Of a stretch of 11,503 bases of DNA, positions 1 to 5,003 are shown in pieces; position 1 is the stretch's first letter, and every line of letters starts with the position of its first letter. The DNA is from an uncultured Centipeda sp. (GTDB taxonomy: Bacteria > Bacillota > Negativicutes > Selenomonadales > Selenomonadaceae). The notes below the pieces were generated by a model, which saw nothing but the letters and a program-made list of their open reading frames with translations, did no database searches and was not told the DNA's origin. The stretch is taken from NCBI GenBank assembly GCA_937925565.1, contig CALALM010000452.1:1-11503 (forward strand), in the 5' to 3' direction. The translations under genes were made by a program, and so were the position numbers.

Positions 1-2
1 CG

Positions 3-182
3 GCGCTGGAGAAGCAGGTGCAGGCACATCTTGGCACGTTCGCAGAGATCGAGCGTGTGGATACGAATATCGCGACGGGCTCGATCCTCATTACGTACGA
101 GCCGGAGCGCCTGCGCAGGAATGCGGAGCTGCGCCGCGTAGAGGACTATATGCGCACGCACGTGAGGAGGCGGGCATCATGA
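3..182 (+). CDS. HMA-like domain protein, C-terminal part (5' end outside window)
   Basis: This frame is open from the left edge to a TGA at 180-182 and gives about 59 residues of a C-terminus. The core TGSILITYEPERLR, preceded by FAEIERVDTNIA, has the helix-strand-strand look of an HMA-like (ferredoxin-fold) domain. It closely parallels a segment of the next gene (VSGSILIIYPPEDE). No CxxC metal-binding pair is visible in the part present, as in the 'HMA_2' class of domains found next to P-type ATPases. The tail is basic (RTHVRRRAS). Its stop overlaps the start of the next gene in an ATGA arrangement, so the two are probably translated together. The function is inferred from neighbours and domain similarity: an accessory factor of the metal ATPase encoded two genes downstream. 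The true start and full length are unknown. Confidence 0.7.
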   Translation, partial: ALEKQVQAHLGTFAEIERVDTNIATGSILITYEPERLRRNAELRRVEDYMRTHVRRRAS

Positions 183-934
183 ACTACGTCTCAGGGTTGA
201 TGCTCGGCGCATCCGTTGCCAATATGCTGCGGCAGATGCTCGGCGCGGGCAGTACGTCCGGCTTTGCCGGGCAGGGCATGGGCGGAGGACGCGGGCGCGC
301 GATGCAGGACGGCAATCTGTCGTCGGGCGCTGCATCGCTCGGGAATTTTTCGAGCGGTGCGTCTGCATTTTCGAGTCTCTTTGGCAGCATGGGGCGGATG
401 GGTGGAAATACTCCCCTCCTGCATGCGGGCGCGTCGGATAAGAATGCCGTTCCTCAGCGGGCAAGCGATCCCTCGGTGTCTCCCTTTGCTGTGGTGCACG
501 CATCGTCGGGACGACGCCGCTATCGGACGCCGTATCTGACACCGGAGTTCGCAAAGGTGCTTGAGGAGCTTCTGCCGCGTCTCCCGTTTGTGACGGCTCT
601 GCGGGCAAACGCGGTGTCCGGCAGCATTCTCATTATTTACCCGCCGGAGGATGAGGCGCATATCCTCGTGCTCGCGGAGGGGTTGGAGGCGATCTTTGCA
701 GAGGGGCGCACCGCACCGCCGCCTGCGACGGTTGCGCAGAGCGTGCGCCGCTCGGTGCGTGATTTCAGCGGCTGGATTCAGCGGCACACGGGCGGGGCGC
801 TTGATCTCAGTTCGCTGGTCGCGGTGATCTTTGTCCTGCGCGGGATTCGCCAGCTCCTGCTCACGAACAATACGCCGTCGGGTTCGCAGATGCTCTGGTG
901 GGCACTGACGCTCATGAGAGGATGGAAGGTATGA
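179..934 (+). CDS. HMA-like domain membrane-anchored protein, partner of P-type ATPase
   Basis: The 251-residue protein starts at the ATG overlapping the previous stop (ATGA, 179-182) and ends with a TGA overlapping the ATPase start (931-934). Residues 1-25 are mildly hydrophobic and Gly/Ala rich. Residues 25-85 form a low-complexity Gly/Ser/Met linker. Residues 117-173 hold an HMA-like segment (TPYLTPEFAKVLEELLP, then VSGSILIIYPPEDE) without a CxxC pair. The C-terminus has two hydrophobic stretches, about 210-228 (SSLVAVIFVLRGIRQLLL) and 238-246 (MLWWALTLM), which suggest membrane anchoring. Proteins of this kind, with a metal-site-less HMA fold and a hydrophobic tail, are known beside heavy-metal P-type ATPases. 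A role as membrane accessory or regulatory partner of the pump is inference. The overlaps at both ends indicate translational coupling. Confidence 0.75.
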   Translation: MNYVSGLMLGASVANMLRQMLGAGSTSGFAGQGMGGGRGRAMQDGNLSSGAASLGNFSSGASAFSSLFGSMGRMGGNTPLLHAGASDKNAVPQRASDPSVSPFAVVHASSGRRRYRTPYLTPEFAKVLEELLPRLPFVTALRANAVSGSILIIYPPEDEAHILVLAEGLEAIFAEGRTAPPPATVAQSVRRSVRDFSGWIQRHTGGALDLSSLVAVIFVLRGIRQLLLTNNTPSGSQMLWWALTLMRGWKV

Positions 935-3042
935 AGCTTGTACATACGCGAATTCGTCTGAGCACTGCCCTCCCGCGTGAGGATGCCCTACGCCTTGCCG
1001 CGCGCCTGCGTCGTTTCCCTGCGGTAACGGCGGCATCCGTGCGCGATGCCCATATCGAGCTCTGGCACGAGGGGGAGATCCCGACGGTACGCATTCTGGC
1101 GACGGCAGAGCGCGCCGTGCGCGACGCGGCAGAGAAGTCCGTGACGCCGACGGAGCGCCTCGCGGAGTTTCGTCGCGATGCCGTGATCTCGCTTGCGGGC
1201 TTTGCGGCGATGGAACTGCTGCGGCGCACCGCGCCCGAGCTCTTTGCCTCGATGAAGATCCTGCGCGCACTGTTCGTCCTCGGCATCTCGCGCAATTTCA
1301 TCAAGACGGGAATCGGCGGACTGATTCAGGATCGTCAGCCGAACGCGGACACGCTGACGACAACGGCAGTGATCGCCTCCGTGCTCGCGGGCAAGCCGGA
1401 GTCCAGCCTCATGCTGCTCGCCCTCAGCAACGGCGCGGAGATGCTGACGAGCTACGCGGCGGAAAAGGCACGCACGCATATCTCGGGGCTGCTCTCGCTC
1501 GGGCAGCGCGATGTCTGGCTCGTCGAGGAGACTTCGGACGGCGAGGTGGAGCGCAAGGTGCCCGTGGAGGAGGTGCGCCCCGGTGATACGATCGCGGTGC
1601 ACGCAGGCGAAAAGATTGTGATCGACGGACGTGTGCTGCGCGGCGATGCGGCGGTGACACAGGCGTCCATCACGGGGGAATCGGCGCCCGCGATGAAGCA
1701 CGAGGGCGCGCCGGTGTACGCGGGCAGCGTGGTCGAGGCGGGCGAACTCGTCATCGCGGTGGAGAAGGTGGGCGGTGATACCTCGCTGGCACACATTGTT
1801 CACCTCGTCGAGGAGGCGCAGACGCGCCGCGCGCCCGTGCAGAACTTTGCCGATCAGATGGCGAACTACCTCGTGCCCGTATCCTTTCTTGGTGCGGCGA
1901 TTGTCTACGGCGCAACGCGCGACTGGGGACGCGTGCTGAACCTGCTCTTTATCGACTTCTCCTGTGGATTGAAACTCTCGACCGCGACGGCGATGTCGGC
2001 GTCGATCGCGGCGGCGGCAAAGCGCGGTATCCTCGTCAAGGGCGGTAACTACATTGAGGCACTCGCGCGCACGGATACGGTCGTACTTGACAAGACGGGG
2101 ACCCTGACGGTCGGCGTCCCCGAGATCACGTTCATCCTCACGGCGGCGGGCGTGACGGAGAAGGAGGTCGTCCTCCTTGCGGCGTCGGCGGAGGAGCACT
2201 CCGTACATCCGCTCGCCGTTGCGATTCAAAAATATGTGGAGGAGCAGGCATGGAAGGCGCCGCAGCACCGCTCGTCAAAGACGATTGTGGCACGCGGCAT
2301 GCTTGCCGAGGTGCCGGACTTCGAGGGCTTTCGGGGCGGTACAGTGCGTGTCGGCAGCCGCCGTTTTTTGCAGGAAAGCGGCATTGCGGACACCGAGGGG
2401 CTGGCTGCTGCAGCGACGGGGAAAAACATCCTCTATGTCGCACGCGATACGGAGCTCATCGGCATCATCGGCATTGAGGATCCGATTCGCCCGAAGATGA
2501 AGAAGACGCTGAACCGGCTGCGCCGCTGCGGCGTGGACGAGATCGTCATGCTGACGGGCGATGCGAAGGCTGTGGCTGCTGATGTGGCGCGTGCGATGGA
2601 CGTGGACTCTTACCATGCGGAGATCCTGCCTGAGGACAAGTCGCGCTACGTCAATCAACTCAAGCAGCGCGGCACCGTCATGATGGTCGGTGACGGAATC
2701 AACGATGCGCCTGCACTTGCGTTTGCAGATGTGGGCGTCTCGCTCGGCGGGCGGCAGACGGACATCGCGGCGGAGTCGTCTGCGGTGACGATTCACGCGG
2801 AGGATCCGACGCGTCTTGTGGACGCTTTGCGGCTCGGACAGCGTACGATGCACCTCGTGCACCAGAACTTCAAGGCAACGCTTCTCATCAATTCGACGGC
2901 GATGCTGCTCGGTGCACTCGGTTCGATCACCCCGCTCGCGGCAGCGGCGATCCACAACACGGCGACGCTCGCCGTGGTGCTGAACAGCTGCCGTATTCTG
3001 ACGCCCGAAGGCGGTCTCTTTGTGCGGCGTCCGCAGCGTTGA
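931..3042 (+). CDS. P1B-type heavy-metal-translocating ATPase, atypical CPx motif
   Basis: This is a 703-residue ATP-driven metal pump of the inner membrane. Key motifs are the actuator TGES (248-251), the phosphorylation motif DKTGTLT with Asp387, the HP dipeptide (His426-Pro427, in SVHP rather than the common SEHP), TGD (542-544) and GDGINDAP (from 587). Membrane segments lie before the actuator, around the Cys345 region, and at the C-terminus (LLINSTAMLLGALGSITPLA, then IHNTATLAVVLNSC). The transport motif is DFSCGLKLST around Cys345 instead of CPC, resembling the DFSCxLKLS form in CtpC-like and related clostridial pumps. The first 70 residues look HMA-like but have no CxxC. ATG 931 is chosen because it overlaps the upstream stop (ATGA) and has GAGAGG at 915-920; in-frame GTG 898 and ATG 922 are alternatives. 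Substrate is not assignable from sequence; Mn or Zn is only a guess by likeness to CtpC. Confidence 0.93.
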   Translation: MKLVHTRIRLSTALPREDALRLAARLRRFPAVTAASVRDAHIELWHEGEIPTVRILATAERAVRDAAEKSVTPTERLAEFRRDAVISLAGFAAMELLRRTAPELFASMKILRALFVLGISRNFIKTGIGGLIQDRQPNADTLTTTAVIASVLAGKPESSLMLLALSNGAEMLTSYAAEKARTHISGLLSLGQRDVWLVEETSDGEVERKVPVEEVRPGDTIAVHAGEKIVIDGRVLRGDAAVTQASITGESAPAMKHEGAPVYAGSVVEAGELVIAVEKVGGDTSLAHIVHLVEEAQTRRAPVQNFADQMANYLVPVSFLGAAIVYGATRDWGRVLNLLFIDFSCGLKLSTATAMSASIAAAAKRGILVKGGNYIEALARTDTVVLDKTGTLTVGVPEITFILTAAGVTEKEVVLLAASAEEHSVHPLAVAIQKYVEEQAWKAPQHRSSKTIVARGMLAEVPDFEGFRGGTVRVGSRRFLQESGIADTEGLAAAATGKNILYVARDTELIGIIGIEDPIRPKMKKTLNRLRRCGVDEIVMLTGDAKAVAADVARAMDVDSYHAEILPEDKSRYVNQLKQRGTVMMVGDGINDAPALAFADVGVSLGGRQTDIAAESSAVTIHAEDPTRLVDALRLGQRTMHLVHQNFKATLLINSTAMLLGALGSITPLAAAAIHNTATLAVVLNSCRILTPEGGLFVRRPQR

Positions 3043-3058
3043 CGCGTTTACCGAACTA

Positions 3059-3087
3059 TTGATTTTTCCTGCATCCTGTTGTAAAAT
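3059..3087 (+). promoter_or_regulatory. Sigma-70/sigma-A-type promoter for the yvyF-type gene
   Basis: A -35 box TTGATT (3059-3064) is followed, after a 17-base spacer, by a -10 box TAAAAT (3082-3087). That is five of six consensus bases at each box with ideal spacing. Transcription would start near 3094, leaving a leader of about 64 bases before the start at 3158. No U-run terminator was seen between the ATPase stop and this promoter, so read-through from the metal operon cannot be excluded. This is a prediction from consensus match only. Confidence 0.6.
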
Positions 3088-3110
3088 GTGGGGGAATGGG
3101 AAGATAGTTT

Positions 3111-3133
3111 CGGATCATACATCTGCCGATCCG
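3111..3133 (+). repeat. Short inverted repeat in the yvyF leader
   Basis: CGGATC (3111-3116) and GATCCG (3128-3133) are perfect inverted copies separated by 11 bases, within the predicted leader upstream of the AGAGGAGAG ribosome binding site. They could form a small stem-loop or be a protein-binding site. A six-base repeat can arise by chance, so confidence is low. Confidence 0.25.
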
Positions 3134-3157
3134 CTATTTGAGAGGAGAGTTTAGTCC

Positions 3158-3586
3158 ATGGCAGGAAAGATGAGAAACTGCTCAAGCTGCGGGAAGGTAT
3201 TTGTTTCGATCAACGATTCCCGTATCTGCATGGATTGCCGTGCAAAGGAAGAAGAGTGGGAAAAGGAGATCATCACGTATGTGCGCGAGAATCCCAAGAG
3301 TACGATCGCGGAGATCGTTGAGGCAACGGGCGCACAGGAGCCTTTGATCCGGCGCATGATCCGCGAGGGGCGCTTCGTGGCAACGGGGGTCGAACTCTTC
3401 TATCCGTGCGAGAAGTGCGGCTCGCCCATTCAGCGGGGGCAGTACTGTGAGAAGTGCCAGAAGGCAATGCGCAAGGAGCTGACCGCCGCGATCGCGAAGA
3501 AGAGCAGCGCGCCTGCAAAGCCTGCTCCTAATGTCACAAGCGGTCGGCGCGGATATGTGACACTCGGTGACAAAATAAATAAGTAA
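3158..3586 (+). CDS. yvyF: YvyF-type flagellar operon protein: zinc ribbon, helix-turn-helix, zinc ribbon
   Basis: The 142-residue protein has two Cys4 knuckles around a helical core. The N-terminal one is Cys8, Cys11, Cys24, Cys27 (CSSC then CMDC). The second has CEKC at 84-87 and CEKC at 97-100. Between them, residues 34-74 resemble a winged-helix DNA-binding unit (STIAEIVEATG, then PLIRRMIREGRF). The tail is basic and Lys/Ala rich. This layout and its place before flgM match the YvyF/TIGR03826 'flagellar operon protein' family of Firmicutes, whose biochemical role is not well established. The start at 3158 has AGAGGAGAG about 8 bases upstream. Unlike the usual tight yvyF-flgM linkage, here the gene has its own promoter and is closed by a strong terminator. 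A regulatory role is plausible from the fold but not shown. Confidence 0.85.
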   Translation: MAGKMRNCSSCGKVFVSINDSRICMDCRAKEEEWEKEIITYVRENPKSTIAEIVEATGAQEPLIRRMIREGRFVATGVELFYPCEKCGSPIQRGQYCEKCQKAMRKELTAAIAKKSSAPAKPAPNVTSGRRGYVTLGDKINK

Positions 3587-3592
3587 AAGCGC

Positions 3593-3638
3593 AGACGCGT
3601 GCTTAGGAAAATGCCCTTAAGTACGCGTCTTTTTTTTT
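3593..3638 (+). terminator. Strong Rho-independent terminator after yvyF
   Basis: The stem begins with AGACGCGT (3593-3600) pairing perfectly with ACGCGTCT (3623-3630). It continues through about seven more pairs, including two G-U pairs, to a small A-rich loop near 3608-3615, and is followed by an unbroken run of nine T (3630-3638). It starts only 6 bases after the yvyF stop. It should end most yvyF transcripts and insulate the flgM operon from the upstream promoter. Confidence 0.92.
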
Positions 3639-3641
3639 CGA

Positions 3642-3667
3642 TAAAGAATGTGAAAGACTTCCGAACT
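3642..3667 (+). promoter_or_regulatory. Putative sigma-28 (FliA/SigD-type) promoter of the flgM operon
   Basis: TAAA (3642-3645) is followed after 14 bases by TCCGAACT (3660-3667), against a known consensus of TAAA, 14-16 bases, GCCGATAT. The -10 box matches at five of eight positions including the CCGA core. It lies directly after the yvyF terminator and about 30 bases before flgM, a common site for a sigma-28 promoter because flgM encodes the sigma-28 antagonist. No better sigma-70 box was seen in this gap. The assignment is by consensus and context. Confidence 0.55.
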
Positions 3668-3675
3668 TTTTCGGA
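3660..3675 (+). repeat. Palindrome overlapping the flgM promoter -10 region
   Basis: TCCGAA (3660-3665) and TTCGGA (3670-3675) are perfect inverted copies around a 4-base CTTT spacer, extendable by one G-T pair. The left arm coincides with the proposed sigma-28 -10 box. It may be an operator-like site or a 5' hairpin of the transcript, but chance is possible at this length. Confidence 0.35.
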
Positions 3676-3697
3676 GCAGAAATAGGTGGTGAAGAAT

Positions 3698-3967
3698 ATG
3701 TTGATCAGCAATCATGCAGTTGCGGCTGTCAGCCGACTTTATGCAGGCAGTCAGCCATCAGGCGCATACCGCCCGGATGCGGCAGGGGCTGTGCAGCGCC
3801 CGGATGCACTCGAATTGTCGGGCGAGGTGCAGAGCTTTGGTGATATTCTGCAAAAACTGCGCGGCATGGATGATGTGCGTCCCGAGCGCGTGGAGGCGCT
3901 TCGGGCGCGTGGACAGGAACCCGCATCGACCGACATTGCGGCAAAGATGCTCGCGATGCGCTACTGA
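3698..3967 (+). CDS. flgM: FlgM, anti-sigma-28 factor
   Basis: This is an 89-residue FlgM, close to the usual 85-100. FlgM binds and inhibits sigma-28 until the hook-basal body is finished and is then exported, releasing late flagellar genes. The C-terminal half carries the family pattern: a serine-containing LELSGEV (about 38-44), a helix with FGDILQKLRGMDDVRPERVE, and a final IAAKML helix. The N-terminal half is Ala/Gly/Pro rich and probably disordered, as in known FlgM proteins. The ATG at 3698 is chosen because AGGTGG (3684-3689) lies 8 bases upstream; an in-frame GTG at 3686 is possible but less likely. A putative sigma-28 promoter just upstream would give feedback on its own regulator. 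The first FlgN-type chaperone gene follows after 15 bases. Confidence 0.88.
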   Translation: MLISNHAVAAVSRLYAGSQPSGAYRPDAAGAVQRPDALELSGEVQSFGDILQKLRGMDDVRPERVEALRARGQEPASTDIAAKMLAMRY

Positions 3968-3982
3968 TACAGGGGCGCACTC

Positions 3983-4471
3983 ATGTGGAATACATTTGCG
4001 GCAACCCTTGAGGAACTGCACCGACAGTATGAAAAGATCCGTACCCTGCAGGAAAAGAAGCGCGGTGTCCTTGTCGCACTCGATATGGCAACCCTCGAAA
4101 AGCTGACCGCCGAGGAAGATTTTCTCGCAAAGGCGGTACAAGAACTCGAGAAGCGGCGCCTTTCGCAGCTAGCGCAGATTGCACGGGAGACGCCGGGGGT
4201 CACTGCCGAGACGGATATGGAGGAGCTTGCGCTCCTTGCGCCGACAGAGCAGGTTCATCGCTCGGTGCTCGCGGCAAGTCGGAAGCTGAGCCTCATTGTC
4301 AAAGAGACGAAGGAGCTCAGTGAGGCGAACTCCCTCCTCATCGAGGGGGCGCTCATGGCGGTGAACCGTCAGCTCGGCAGAATCGGCGGCGCCGTTGTCG
4401 ATCCCGTATATGGAAGCACCGGCGGTGAGCAGGTGCGGCATCTGAAGAAAAATCTGGACTATAAGGCGTGA
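3983..4471 (+). CDS. flgN: FlgN-type export chaperone for hook-associated proteins
   Basis: The 162-residue protein is mostly helical with strong heptad character (EELHRQYEKIRTLQEKKRGV, later LEKLTAEEDFLAKAVQELEK). This is the typical pattern of FlgN, the cytoplasmic chaperone that holds FlgK and FlgL before export. The C-terminal helix and tail, residues 119-144 (LIEGALMAVNRQL, then DPVYG), match the FlgN family ending, where the substrate binds in characterised homologues. Its place between flgM and flgK is the standard one. AGGGG (3971-3975) lies 7 bases before the ATG. It is followed after only a few bases by a second gene of the same architecture, so the two may have divided the client proteins between them, which is inference. 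Confidence 0.85.
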   Translation: MWNTFAATLEELHRQYEKIRTLQEKKRGVLVALDMATLEKLTAEEDFLAKAVQELEKRRLSQLAQIARETPGVTAETDMEELALLAPTEQVHRSVLAASRKLSLIVKETKELSEANSLLIEGALMAVNRQLGRIGGAVVDPVYGSTGGEQVRHLKKNLDYKA

Positions 4472-4477
4472 GCGGTG

Positions 4478-4969
4478 ATGACGAATGAGACGCGTGAGGC
4501 GCTTGTGCTCCTAAAGGAGCAGCTCGCCGCCTGTGAAGAGGCGATGCTTCGCCTTGCTGCGCTGCGGGAGGCTCTTTGCAGGAGTACTTCGGGCGGTGGC
4601 ATTGCAGCGCCGACAGCGGCGGCGGAGCGCAGCCTGAGTGATGTGCGCTCCCTTGCGCGTCGGCAGTCGGAACTTTTGATGAGGGAGGGGGCGGTAAGCC
4701 TCTCTGACCTCATTGCCCGTGAGCCGAACCTGCAGAAACGGCTTGCCGCAGAACGCGTTTTGCGAGCCGCCGGCGCGCGGCAGTCGGAGCTGCGGGAACG
4801 CGTCCGGATCTGCGCGCAGCTCCTGCAACAGAGTGCGGCGTTTGTCAGCTATCAGCTCAACGTCATCTCAGGGACGGTTGCCGATGATACGTACGGCAGA
4901 TCGCAGCCCGTTGCGGGACCTGCACCGGGGGTACGGCGTGCGGTTGCGATGTTTGATGCGGATGTATAA
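4478..4969 (+). CDS. Second FlgN-like chaperone, diverged paralogue
   Basis: The 163-residue protein is helical, with an N-terminal helix (REALVLLKEQLAACEEAMLR), a Ser/Gly/Ala break near residues 37-50, and a C-terminal helix and tail at 115-140 (LLQQSAAFVSYQL, then TVADDTYG). That tail lines up with residues 119-144 of the preceding FlgN: both show L, A, V, QL, I, G, V, D and YG at equivalent spacing. Length is nearly the same. It most likely arose by duplication of flgN and then diverged strongly. The start is ATG 4478, 6 bases after the flgN stop; GTG 4475 is directly adjacent and in frame, and the ribosome binding site is weak, which suggests coupling to flgN translation. A role as a separate chaperone for FlgK or FlgL is inferred from position only. 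Confidence 0.7.
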   Translation: MTNETREALVLLKEQLAACEEAMLRLAALREALCRSTSGGGIAAPTAAAERSLSDVRSLARRQSELLMREGAVSLSDLIAREPNLQKRLAAERVLRAAGARQSELRERVRICAQLLQQSAAFVSYQLNVISGTVADDTYGRSQPVAGPAPGVRRAVAMFDADV

Positions 4970-5003
4970 TTTGGATATCGAATAGGGAAAGAGTGAGGGA
5001 TCT

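Noticed and set aside
898..933. Earlier GTG start (898) for the ATPase, adding 11 residues
   Set aside because: The ATG at 931 forms an ATGA overlap with the upstream stop, the same arrangement as the previous junction, and has a suitably spaced GAGAGG. The extra residues MGTDAHERMEG do not look like part of the HMA-like domain.
988..2268. Long open frame on the minus strand opposite the ATPase (426 codons), and similar ones at 191-1270, 6946-8001 and 9935-10993
   Set aside because: They lie antisense to well-supported genes, are very rich in Arg/His/Leu as expected of GC-rich shadow frames, lack recognisable domains, and are explained by codon bias of the + strand genes.
3023..3045. Small hairpins at the end of the ATPase gene (TGCGG-CGT-CCGCA and GCGT-TG-ACGC)
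   Set aside because: The stems are only four to five pairs and are not followed by a T-run, so they do not qualify as an intrinsic terminator.
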